Shown in pieces: positions 12,178-21,277 of a DNA stretch of 64,000 nucleotides (the stretch's first letter is position 1; each line of letters starts with the position of its first letter). Source of the DNA: Chrysaora quinquecirrha (lineage: Eukaryota > Cnidaria > Scyphozoa > Semaeostomeae > Pelagiidae); contig JACTAT010000014.1 in the NCBI GenBank assembly GCA_014526335.1, positions 1,559,250 to 1,623,249 of the forward strand, read 5' to 3'. A program made the translations under genes and the position numbers. The notes under the pieces were generated by a model that saw only the letters and a list, made by a program, of their open reading frames with translations, searched no databases and was not told where the DNA came from.

Positions 12178-12700
12178 GTCATATTGTTAAGTAACTCCAG
12201 TGATGTAGCAGTTATGTATGGTTTAATAAGGATTAAAATTGGTACATATGAAAAAATATAGGGCGACATCATCAGTAAGGATAAGGTTACATGGAGGGAA
12301 ATTCAACTTAAAAACGTTGGCAGCGAAGAAGCGAAGATGCTGAAGGTTGTCATATTGTTAAGTAACTCCATCAGTAGGAAGGAGGGTCGGGTGAAGGGAA
12401 TTATCAAATCAAGGCTTTAGCGAGTGGATGGTTATCCAATGTGAAGTGTTAACGTCAATAATGTAGAGGGTTATCGGCAGCAGTGTATGGGGTAACGACG
12501 ATTGAAAAGTGGGGTATATGAAATGATGTATGACATTATCAGCGAAGAAGCGAATGTGGAGGGTTAGCTTGAGGAAATGACCAGATAAAGGTGTTGGCAA
12601 CGAAGAAACATGGATAATGTGGGGAGTTATAATCATTAAAAATTGCTGCATTAGAAGTAGCTATGAAAAGGATAATCATCATCATAAAGGTGGGGGGTAA
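12178..12700. repeat. Degenerate tandem repeats
   Basis: GTCATATTGTTAAGTAACTC occurs at about 12178 and 12349, roughly 170 bp apart. Phrases such as GGCAGCGAAGAAGCGAA and ATCAGCGAAGAAGCGAA recur. An old ~170-bp tandem repeat is likely. No coding sequence was recognised. Confidence 0.5.
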
Positions 12701-13075
12701 TCCTAATAACAGCCTTCTATCGTAGAGTATACATCGAACCCTCGGTTTACTGCACACTATGTTGTCCAGGCAAGATGGTCTTAATACATAAAATTAACAT
12801 TTAAATAAAACTTACTACTCAAGAAGTAGATATACAGAGCAGTTTACTTTTGTTCTGATTTCCCTTGACCCGCAAGGCAAGCCATTGATCTTTGTTTGGC
12901 AGCTCGACTTCTCTTATCGTTTCTTCAAACAAACTTCCACTGAACGATCCTAATGAAGGAAATGTATACCGTATAGAAGATGAATAACTCAATAATAAAG
13001 CAAAAGCAAAGTATACGGATATCTATTTTTCCTATGATGGTACTGTGATTCTCAAGCACACAGCATGATACCGCA

Positions 13076-13235
13076 TTCACACTGCAAGTTAAACCGGTTT
13101 AAATTAAACCAGTTTAACAAAGTTTACAGTAACAAATTTAACGTTCTGATTGGTCAATCCAGGGATTCGAATCGATTTGATTGGTGGAAATTTAACCTGG
13201 TTTAAATAAAGCTGGTTTAACTGTGTCAGTGTGAA
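13076..13235. mobile_element. MITE with TTCACACTG ends
   Basis: TTCACACTGCAAGTTAAACC at the left and GGTTTAACTGTGTCAGTGTGAA (ending 13235) at the right are inverted, with an inner GGTTTAAAT pairing. About 160 bp, non-coding. Family unknown. Confidence 0.75.
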
Positions 13236-13279
13236 AACAGTATTAGTTGAGAGGAGCAAATCACAACCTAGAAAATCTG

Positions 13280-13535
13280 GACGATGTCTTCATATTCGTA
13301 TCTGCTTTTTGATTGCAACTAGTCGGCGCACAATTCCAGAAAGTTGGAAACTTTCAACTCTTGCGATTATTGACAACTGATTCCCGTCAGTCACAGTCGA
13401 CCCGAGCGCTCTCGTGACCGCGATAAACTGTTTCCTAAAGTTCTGACTAGTTGTTGACATGTCGACATAATTTAGCAATTAAAACAAGTTGGCGTTAGTT
13501 CTATCGTATCGTAGGTCGACATACGCCTTGCTTAA
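13280..13535. repeat. Dispersed repeat, copy 1 (other at 52760-53090)
   Basis: Shares many stretches with 52760-53090 in the same order: CCAGAAAGTTGGA, TGATTCCC(G/A)TCAGTCACAG, GAGCGCTC, TTGTTGACATGTCG and GGTTCTATCGTATCGTAG. Probably a transposon family. The minus-strand frame at 13290-13478 is inside it and not a gene. Confidence 0.7.
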
Positions 13536-13661
13536 TACCCTTTCACCCTGTTTAAAGAAAAAGGGAAGAGACGGGATGTGCAGAGGTTGTGAAGAGATGC
13601 AACTTCAGTATACACAGAATTCAATCGTTTAAGTGGATCTAACAAAGAGAATGCAAGTGGA

Positions 13662-13914
13662 TTATAAAATGGCAATACCTTGAGAAGATGAACTTATTAA
13701 TGAGCTACCAGTATCAGCATCACTACCATTGCTGCTTGCTCTTCGTCTATGTTCTGGTTGGCAGCAAAGCAACGTAATGGCTGATTCCATGTTACTAAAT
13801 GACGGCGAATTCAGGATTTTCGAAACTGATTCGTTTGGTATAGGAACAGCATCTTGCGCAATCCAATCCTTTAAACTAGCGAAGTCTAATCGAAGCTGAT
13901 GAGCACCAAAGAAG
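13662..13914 (-). CDS. CCDC142-like protein, exon D (most 3' exon seen)
   Basis: The acceptor TTTTTTACAG ends at 13915, and the first base completes an AGC codon begun in exon C (15200-15380), giving the junction ...GMKFSFFGAHQLRLDF. The exon then reads through an amphipathic stretch (SLKDWIAQDAVPIPNESVSK, LCCQP) into a Ser-rich low-complexity tail and a TAA at 13662-13664. It could be the terminal exon, or it could splice out at CAAG|GTATTG (exon end 13679). No AATAAA was seen just downstream, so the choice is open. The KFS-x-GA-QL-x-DF pattern is what I associate with the C-terminal region of coiled-coil domain protein 142. That match is from memory, not a search. Confidence 0.65.
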
Positions 13915-14037
13915 CTGTAAAAAATTTGAATAACGGTTGATTGCAAAGCAGTTATAGAAAGATAAAAAATTGTAGTCATTGTCATTAATCTAGGAATCTA
14001 TAGCTGTTTCGTATGGCGCATTCCTTAAAGGTTAGTA

Positions 14038-14183
14038 CAGTAGGTCCCCGCAAATAAGAAACTGACATATAAGAAACCCCAGGCTGCTTCTCTTCAGAAA
14101 ACAATTGATGAAACAATAGCCTATTGTTTAAAAACAATACCCTGAATGGAAAACTCTGGTTTCTTATATGCGGGGACGCACTG
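14038..14183. mobile_element. pogo/Tigger-like MITE
   Basis: CAGTAGGTCCCCGCAAATAA at the left and ATGCGGGGACGCACTG at the right are inverted repeats, flanked by TA (14036-14037, 14184-14185). A CAGT start with a TA target duplication is typical of pogo/Tigger elements. 146 bp, no coding capacity. Confidence 0.75.
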
Positions 14184-14326
14184 TAGTGCAGACTGCATTC
14201 ATAGACTGGGTACACCAGTCCCTCCCACTCGCTTAAATTGGTGTTGTTGTTGTTCGGACAGCTCAGGAAGAAGCGACCTATCAGTTCTAAAGAGCATAAC
14301 ACAGACTTGTAGCGAGTCTGCATCAT

Positions 14327-14722
14327 TCATAGCATTGATGGGCTAATTAATGAGACATTTACTGAGCCATAGATTTTATTATTGAGTTGAATTGCTGGAT
14401 GTCCAAACAACGAGTAACAACGACTAACAGACCAGGCACCTTTAATCCTCCCCCCGTATAAACGACCAGAAAGAAAACCCGGCAGGAAATCACATCCGAC
14501 TTTACGAATGCTGAATTCAACCAATGTGTCATTCATTTCTTCGCTTTGCAGTGACTGGCCAAATACCGGTTCATGGCTTTTCTCTGTAAAAGGATTGCAA
14601 GTGAACCAATCGAAATTCTGTATCGAAAGTTCCGCAATCTGATTGTTGCTCCCGGTCTGCGGTAGTAATGGCCGGATTATTGGCTGTTTGATTATGAGTC
14701 CAATTCTTAAGCTATCGCTCAC
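14327..14722 (-). CDS. Unassigned 131-residue open frame inside intron
   Basis: An uninterrupted minus-strand frame of 131 codons lying in the intron between exons C and D, on the same strand as the host gene. Composition looks protein-like (aromatic and acidic residues spread evenly), but no family motif was recognised. The end overlaps a shorter frame that runs into the neighbouring MITE. It may be chance, a lost exon or transposon debris. Confidence 0.2.
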   Translation of the reverse strand: MSDSLRIGLIIKQPIIRPLLPQTGSNNQIAELSIQNFDWFTCNPFTEKSHEPVFGQSLQSEEMNDTLVEFSIRKVGCDFLPGFLSGRLYGGRIKGAWSVSRCYSLFGHPAIQLNNKIYGSVNVSLISPSML

Positions 14723-14849
14723 TAAATCCAGATTAACAAAGAGCCGTTATCGGTGCAAGCTGTTCATTTCCCGGGGATTAGCGTTCGAGATTTGGCCAAG
14801 GAAATCCTTGTGAGAGAACGCCGGTTAAGCAGAGGGCGTCCACCCTACT

Positions 14850-15060
14850 TTTGGCATACCTCAATAAGTGGGACTCGAACCAGGGTTGCATGACCAGAGA
14901 GCCAACGACTTTTCCACTGAGCTAAAAAGCTCAATGAAATCGCTGAGTCATACAGCCCAAAGCTCTCCTCCCCTTTAGAATTTTTCGTGTTTCGGCTATG
15001 TTGAGCCTTCTTCAGCACTATACATATGCATACATATTCGTCATGAGTGGCTAACACATA
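14850..15060 (-). mobile_element. tRNA-like SINE or tRNA-derived element with hammerhead-like upstream core
   Basis: On the minus strand, TTTTTAGCTCAGTGGAAAAG resembles an RNA polymerase III A box, and about 30 bp later CCTGGTTCGAGTCCCAC contains a B box (GGTTCGAGTCC). The T-stem pairs only at its two inner positions, so this is not an intact tRNA. About 65 bp upstream of the A box is CTGAAGA-AGGCTCAACATAGCC-GAAAC, which has the layout of a hammerhead ribozyme core. No second copy was seen in the window. Confidence 0.5.
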
Positions 15061-15199
15061 TGTATGGTGTTCCACTTATTGTGGCATGTCACTTGTAGAA
15101 AAATCAATTTTGAGTAAATATCTAAGTAAGCTGACGCATCAAAAGGAAAAATTGCATTTGTTTAAGATAGAACAACTGTATTTATCTCTTAAACCAAAC

Positions 15200-15380
15200 C
15201 TGAATTTCATCCCTTCTTGTAGAATAAAATCCATCAGTGAAGTAACGAATACCGAGAAGCATCCAACCAGGATTTCATCAGCATCTTCTTGCGAAATGCA
15301 TTTAACACTTTCAATAACAGGCGCGAGAACTTGGTGTGTAGTTAGTTTCATGTACAGATTCGGGTCTAACGGCAGGCGGG
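15200..15380 (-). CDS. CCDC142-like protein, exon C
   Basis: A 181-bp exon with acceptor TTTCTTGCAG (ending 15381) and donor CAG|GTTTGG. Its first two bases, CC, complete the A left by exon B (ACC, Thr), and its last two, AG, are completed by exon D. It encodes about 60 residues: RLPLDPNLYMKL, then a helical stretch with APVIESVKCISQEDADEILV, ending FILQEGMKF. The phase agreement on both sides is strong evidence for a real exon. Family assignment to CCDC142 rests on remembered similarity of this LPLDPxxYxxL...APVxxxV segment and is tentative. Confidence 0.72.
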
Positions 15381-15840
15381 CTGCAAGAAAGGAAACCACA
15401 TGTTAGTTTTATTAAATTTGTTTGCTAAAACAAAGCTTTCAAGCGAGTTACTGTAGATCCTAGTTCTGTTGTTAGCAGTTTGTTATCTCGACGCTAAGGT
15501 CTGTTAGATGTTGCTGTTGTTAGGTATTGGGTTTCCTTAGAGACGTAGACTTTTAGATTAATGTTCTGGTCATGGCTCTTTCAGTCGGATATTGGTACAT
15601 AATGTAACTGAGGTTAAAGTTAGATGATTGTTCAGTAACAAAGTTCTATTACTTGGGCCATCTGATGGCTTTTCTATGAGACAGAAGTTAGACAAAAGTT
15701 CTCTACATTTACATTCACAGTTCTGATAGATACAAGACTTATAAGCTATCAACCCTCTTGTCATTCATACCAGATGATATTTATGCATCATCGCCCCAAC
15801 GCACAAATTACGTTTCTTCGAATCCCAACCTTCTATCCAT

Positions 15841-16089
15841 TTGGGTCCTTGTACCAGCCAAAATATAATATTGGCAACTTTTGCCTAGGCATCGAAACAA
15901 TATTGGGATCTTGAAGATGTTCAAAACATGAAATTCAAAAGAAATTTGTTGCGAAAGTGAAGCATATATAGCGTTATTGACACGAATTTAGTCCTTTTAG
16001 GCTACTTTGAAGAAATATTGAAGTCATTTAAAATATTGTTGGTCCAGCCAATCCAATTCGGAACTGAAAAAGCCGGTACAAGGGCCCAA
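15841..16089. mobile_element. MITE with TTGGGTCCTTGTACCAGC ends
   Basis: TTGGGTCCTTGTACCAGC at 15841 and GCCGGTACAAGGGCCCAA ending 16089 are inverted repeats with two mismatches. It sits in the intron 37 bp past the exon B donor. Transposase family not recognised. The minus-strand frame running from exon B into it is read-through. Confidence 0.7.
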
Positions 16090-16126
16090 GGGTCAAATAG
16101 TATATTGCAATATTGTATATAATTAC

Positions 16127-16238
16127 TTGCTCCTCTCTTTCGCCATTGTTTAGCAGCTGGAAAATGTTGCTTAAAGCTTGAATCCGATCTGGCTTTTATT
16201 GCTTGAACCAATATCTCATTTTTGCTTGAATTAAATTG
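16127..16238 (-). CDS. CCDC142-like protein, exon B
   Basis: A 112-bp exon with acceptor TTCTCCTTTTAG (ending 16239) and donor CAA|GTAATT. It starts in phase 0, as required by exon A, and leaves a single A that joins CC of exon C. It encodes 37 residues beginning QFNSSKNEILVQAIKARSDS and ending KQWRKRGA, a basic helical segment. It was found by demanding a phase bridge between exons A and C, since A and C cannot be joined directly in frame. The exact bridging of both phases makes the call good even without homology evidence. Confidence 0.72.
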
Positions 16239-16554
16239 CTAAAAGGAGAACGAGAACTACTCATCGCAAAGACTAAACTCAAGCAAAGTATCAAAACTAC
16301 TGGTGCGTTATTTTGGTATAATTATCTTTTCTGGATTCTGAAAAAAAGAAAAGAAGAAGCAATCTTTCGATTCAGGAACAAGAAAAACGCAATTTCTTGA
16401 GAAACAGGAAGACTTGGTTTGTCAACTCGTAAGTCCAATGAACGAGGGAGTCTCTTCAAAGTCTAAGAAATCTTCCAGCTCTGAGTCAAGAGAGTTTGGA
16501 GCCTGCACAGCCTCTGATTTTCCAATGTCCAAAAGAAGGTGAAGTTGAAGGAGG

Positions 16555-16720
16555 TGAAGTTGAAATGGCATTTTAGCGCCAGTCACTAGGATCTCAGTAG
16601 TAGGCTAACTAATCGAGACCTCGACCCTGGCTGTGACGCTACCGTGGCTGGGCTCGAACCCTGACCACACTGAGCTCCTGACACCACTAGTCAGCTGGAT
16701 TACACCACGACGCCACAGCA
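16555..16720 (-). mobile_element. tRNA-derived SINE, copy 1
   Basis: Read on the minus strand: TGGCGTCGTGGTGTAATCCA with an A-box-like TGGTGTAATCCAG, then GGTTCGAGCCC (B box, 16650-16660), then a tail ending AGCGCTAAAATGCC. The same ~165-bp unit is at 40218-40382. The A/B spacing and B-box sequence mark an RNA polymerase III promoter, so this is a tRNA-derived SINE. It lies in the intron between exons A and B in the same direction as the host gene. Confidence 0.85.
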
Positions 16721-16890
16721 TCTTCAAAGAACAGGCTTTCGATCTCTTGGAAGTATAGAGAAAAAGGTGAGACAGAAAAAGGTCCCAAAAGAACGAACTC
16801 TGCTATCAGCTCTAACCCTGTGGAATTCTTACTCTTACTCGATAGCTATGTTATTCCAAAGAAAGAATAAAAAAAAAAACATTATTCTTA

Positions 16891-17115
16891 GGCACCGGCA
16901 AAACGATCAAACATAGTTCGTTAAACATTGAAAATTTACTTGTTAAGGAAATTGTCATATCGTTTTGCCACGTTGCAAAATGCTCGTCAAACACTTTTAC
17001 TTCTACAAAAATTGGTTATTTACGCTTCTCAAGCTATGTGGTCAACGTTCAAACATTGTTTGATCAGCAAATTGCAAATGTTTGACAAACAATGTTTGAT
17101 CGTCTGGCCAGGGAC
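16891..17115. mobile_element. MITE with imperfect ~40-bp inverted ends
   Basis: GGCACCGGCAAAACGATCAA at the left pairs with the complement of TTGATCGTCTGGCCAGGGAC at the right. TTA flanks both ends (16888-16890, 17116-17118), consistent with a 3-bp target duplication. The interior repeats the CAAACATTGTTTGATC palindrome. Confidence 0.6.
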
Positions 17116-17455
17116 TTAGAGGACCATCGACAAAAATAACTTGGATTTCTCTAGACTTGTTACACGAGTCCTAGTTATCGCTAACGGCTAACGACCGACC
17201 TCAAAACCGCTCAAACTTTCTGAGCAATCAGCTGATTGGTTGCTGTTGTTGTCGCTGCTGTTTGCGAAGAGAGGGACTCATGTAATATGTCTAGGATTTC
17301 TCTACGGGTCGCTGGCGATCACGCAAACAGGCAACCAGTTGCAATGGATATTGGCTTTAACTAAAGAACTGTAACATCCTAAGGAAACAGGTATATAGTA
17401 CAAATACAAAATAAAATAACAAGTGAAATAATACATAATAAAAACACCAACATAC

Positions 17456-17922
17456 CTTAATGTTGCCTATTGTTGACTGAATGTCCTCTAAAGCACGAAT
17501 GATAAAAGCATCGCAATTCTCTAAGCAATGCACACCTCTTGCCAATAATGCAAAATTTGGAATGATCACTCGCAGTTTCTCTTGCAATGCTGAGGCATCA
17601 TCAACTGTTATAAGATGAAACTGTTGCCATGAACCAGATGACACGAATTGCTGGGATTTACTTTGTAACCAATCTACACTGCTTTGCAACGTGGAACTGA
17701 ATGCCAAAAGGCAGTCCAGTAAAACCCGACTCTTTTTATTTCCGGGTTCAGCTATAGTTGGCATTAAGGGAGACTTGCCATTAGATGTAAACAGTTCCAT
17801 AAGGTCTTGGATTGAGTGCAAGGCTGCTAGCATTAGGCCCATTGTCTCACTGTGCCGTGGTGAGGTATCGCTTGCGGTTCTGCATTTATCCTTTATTGCT
17901 TTTGCTTGTGCACTGCACATAG
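17456..17922 (-). CDS. CCDC142-like protein, exon A
   Basis: A 467-bp exon with acceptor CCGTTTCTAG (ending 17923) and donor AAG|GTATGT. After two phase bases it codes for 155 residues in one open frame. The product is helical and rich in Leu/Ser/Gln, including MLAALHSIQDLMELF, LAFSSTLQSSVDWLQSKSQQ and a FHLITVDDASALQEKLRVII segment, with no membrane span or signal peptide. Exons A to D total about 336 residues, i.e. a C-terminal half if this is CCDC142 (human protein about 750 residues). A CDS start is not asserted, because an acceptor precedes the first ATG. Upstream exons were not found in 17923-20777. The first 174 bp have a second copy at 1-174. Confidence 0.72.
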
Positions 17923-20050
17923 CTAGAAACGGAAACACAACAAGTAGTTAGCCTATTTAGTAGCAAAAAACATCAGCTACTGATGAGGAAAATAGAAAGC
18001 CTAGAGGGTTTGGCTTAATTTTCTTATTGTATTGAGATTTGAAGAATGTCCCATGTTGAAATTGCACGGGGAAAATCTTCTGTGGCAGGTCAGATTTCTT
18101 TTGCAGCTATTGAGCCGCAAAGAAACGGAAGTGACCCTTGCAGTAAAAGAAAAACCTAGAGGGTAGCTGAATAGACCAAATCGGCTAACGTTGTTTACAC
18201 ACATTTCAGGTCACATGGTCATACCCTTGAGGCATCATTGCCTTGTTGTCAAATTCAGAGCTCGAACCACGCTTTTCATGGCACAAAATTTAGAATTCAA
18301 TTAAAAGGAAAAGCTTCTCAATAATATGGCCATGTGCTCTCAAATGGGAATCAAATAAAAATGCAACATAAAAATGGAATTTTCTATATACTCTTGACAA
18401 AACTGCATCTTGTACGAATTCAAGAAAAGTTTGGGGGCAGACTTGCATGGCTACATTAAAACCTGGCCTACATTCCAAGTAACCTACACCTCTGCTATGC
18501 GACTCCCCCGGAGGCTCAATTTCTTTGTTCTCCTTTGCAGGATTATACTGTTAGCTATAACAACTGATACGAGGAAAACCTACAATATCCTGCCTTGTAC
18601 AAAAAATGTAAAAAGCCGGGAATCTTTGCTTACCGTAATCCCATTTTTGTAAGGCGAACAAGTAAGTGACATTCGATGAAATTTCTTTCACACATTGCAA
18701 AAAGGCTGGGTGGATTTCACCTGCAGAAAGATACGCTTTATTACTAATGTTTCGAGTTTATGAATCTTTATTCAGGGCGTTAATGTCACAAAGCATACAA
18801 AGCTGCCCCCTCTTCCTGGAAAATCGTCCCAAGCAACGGGCAACACCATGATGGACATTCAGCTTAGCTGGAGAGGCATCTTTGAGTACCGCGGGAAGGC
18901 CTCCTAAGATTAACCCGTGGGCAGCGATATTACTTTGAAACTACAAAAACTAAAAGGATCTACTCAAAGAAACTGGCATACAACGAAACTTAATCTTATA
19001 GTCTTTGACTTGTACAGAATTTCAAAATTGCGAGCAATAGCGAAAACATCGTTCGGCGTGGTCAAAAGCTTTTTCTCGTCTGACACTCCTCAGAGTATAA
19101 ACGTCAGAAACAGGCCAAATCTTCAATTAATTCTACTGGTCTTCCCGCCGTAACAAGCAAGCTGATTTTTAAATTAAATTTGGCTTCACCTTCTGATTGG
19201 TGAATTTCGTCCGCATCCTGGTATTAATTCTGCCTTTAACGTTTATATGAGGAGTGTCAGATGAAAAAAGCCTTAAGCATGTCCAAAGATGTTTCCGATA
19301 TTGCTCGCAAATTTAAAAGAAAATCTCCCGACTATATTGCTGCTATAACCAACTTCATTTATCCCTAATCCTACCAGGGGTTGGAATCCAACCCCACCCT
19401 CAAGGTTTTCTTTTAACTGTTCTGTTGTGTGATGGATGTAAGCTTCCAAACCAGACTGACTTTAAGCCTATATGTACAAGCTGCAATGTGATACAAAAAA
19501 TCCCCATAATAATAATAATGGGTCACGTGACATTGCCTTATATGGAAAGTGGTGATGCCAAAATCACATACAAATGCCTCTTTTTACCAGTAAATCTTAA
19601 ATCTTATCAGCATTGACTTATGCTTTGCAAGGTAATAGAAAATAGTTAGTAGCAACAAAATGTAGAGAAATTTTTGGATTTTATTGAAATTAAGAAAGGT
19701 CGATTTTGACCAAAGTCTATAGCAAGTTTTGATTATGATGTCATAATGACGTCATAATAGAAGTGGGAGACGCCCAATCTACCAACATTACTCCTAATAC
19801 ATTGGCCCATGCCTATGCCAGGTTTCATTGCTCTAGCTCTGAAGGAAAGCAATTTCTGGAGGGGGGTGTGGAAAACATCCCCCTGGCCATTTGAGATAAA
19901 AAAGCCCGGTAGCAATAGGGTTAAAACTGTAAATAAAAACTTTATAGTTTTAGCTGCTTTTTGCATTATTATGGTTTTACAAAATTTACCTAGTTTCTAG
20001 TTATTAGATTTTAAGACCTTACACTCCATAAACGCCCCTGAAAATGAGTT

Positions 20051-20218
20051 ATAGTGATGATGATGTTGACGATGATGACGATGATGATGATGATGAATGA
20101 TGATGATGATGATGATGACGCTGATGATGATGACGATGATGATAATGATGATGATACTGATGATGATGATGTTGACGATGATGATGATGATGATGATGAT
20201 GATGATACTGATGATGAA
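20051..20218. repeat. GAT trinucleotide microsatellite (copy A2)
   Basis: Counterpart of 3625-3796, two GAT units shorter. Open frames across it are repeat artefacts. Confidence 0.95.
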
Positions 20219-20529
20219 GCTCTGCTATTAAAATTTACCACCCACCGGGTAGAACCTTAGAATCCTTTTATTAATGAAAATTAACACGAAAAGAGCAGCT
20301 GTTGCCATAACTCGCTTCAATAAATTCATAATATAAATTCATAATTGCCAGCGTCATTGCTCAGCTTTTTCTCAAGTAAATCGCCCACATATCACACAAT
20401 CTTGATTAAGTGCAGTGTTTCTGCTAAATCAAGATAAGAGTACTCATTACATCTATCATAGGCGTCAAGCCGATCCAACATGTGCAACAAAATGATTATA
20501 TATGGCCATGCGTCGACTGTGTTAAAAAT

Positions 20530-20777
20530 AGAATCCAGCTGCGAAAAAAGGGTGGGAGGAAGCGTGTCTCCCTTATGCGTACGAAACTTTTTCAAATTTT
20601 GGAAACTGCGTTTTGATGGTTTGGAATTGAGGTGTATGTGAGGTACTAAATTTAACTTGGATAAAATTAGCATCCAACTGCGAAAAGGATGGGAGGAAGC
20701 GTGTCTCGCTTTTGCGTACAAAAATTGTTCAGTTTTCGGACAAAGTGGCCATGTGTAAGCTGCGTTTTAATGATTTG
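20530..20777. repeat. ~157-bp tandem repeat at edge of gap (copy A2)
   Basis: Two units with GGGAGGAAGCGTGTCTC near 20561 and 20691, one shortened by an internal deletion. The array runs into the gap like its counterpart at 4108-4687. Confidence 0.85.
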
Positions 20778-21277
20778 NNNNNNNNNNNNNNNNNNNNNNN
20801 NNNNNNNNNNNNNNNNNNNNNNNNNNNNNNNNNNNNNNNNNNNNNNNNNNNNNNNNNNNNNNNNNNNNNNNNNNNNNNNNNNNNNNNNNNNNNNNNNNNN
20901 NNNNNNNNNNNNNNNNNNNNNNNNNNNNNNNNNNNNNNNNNNNNNNNNNNNNNNNNNNNNNNNNNNNNNNNNNNNNNNNNNNNNNNNNNNNNNNNNNNNN
21001 NNNNNNNNNNNNNNNNNNNNNNNNNNNNNNNNNNNNNNNNNNNNNNNNNNNNNNNNNNNNNNNNNNNNNNNNNNNNNNNNNNNNNNNNNNNNNNNNNNNN
21101 NNNNNNNNNNNNNNNNNNNNNNNNNNNNNNNNNNNNNNNNNNNNNNNNNNNNNNNNNNNNNNNNNNNNNNNNNNNNNNNNNNNNNNNNNNNNNNNNNNNN
21201 NNNNNNNNNNNNNNNNNNNNNNNNNNNNNNNNNNNNNNNNNNNNNNNNNNNNNNNNNNNNNNNNNNNNNNNNNNNNN
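20778..21277. other. Assembly gap (500 N)
   Basis: Exactly 500 Ns, a placeholder. It joins the ~157-bp tandem repeat to plus-oriented satellite. Confidence 0.99.

Larger units (their letters stand above)
11465..12764. mobile_element. Possible ~1.3-kb element bounded by inverted repeats
   Basis: A 19-bp sequence, CAACATAGTGTGCAGTAAA, at 11465-11483 recurs perfectly inverted at 12746-12764, and similarity extends a little outside. Inside are a smaller MITE (11554-11788), AAGCCCCC-type clusters (11830-12130) and degenerate repeats. No transposase frame. It may be a non-autonomous DNA transposon with later insertions; no target duplication could be fixed. Confidence 0.45.
13915..15199 (-). other. 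Intron between exons C and D
   Basis: A 1.3-kb intron with donor CAG|GTTTGG and acceptor TTTTACAG. It holds a pogo-like MITE (14038-14183), an unassigned open frame (14327-14722) and a tRNA-like repeat (~14850-15060). Confidence 0.7.
17749..20777. repeat. Segmental duplication A, copy A2
   Basis: Direct copy of 1-4687, minus the insertions at 205-640 and ~1050-1910 and with fewer ~157-bp units at the end. It includes part of exon A and the DNA upstream of it. From 18964 onward it is almost identical to A1, differing mainly in homopolymer lengths. No further exon of the CCDC142-like gene was recognised here. Confidence 0.93.

Noticed and set aside
14860..14935. Intact tRNA gene on the minus strand
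   Set aside because: A and B boxes are present, but the T-stem pairs only at two positions and no proper acceptor stem forms, so it is tRNA-derived.
16555..16720. tRNA gene from the GGTTCGAGCCC box
   Set aside because: A second copy with the same non-tRNA tail lies at 40218-40382, which indicates a SINE.
17691..17951. Plus-strand frame of 86 codons (also 27-374)
   Set aside because: It is the antisense shadow of exon A, whose minus-strand frame has matching splice sites and phases.
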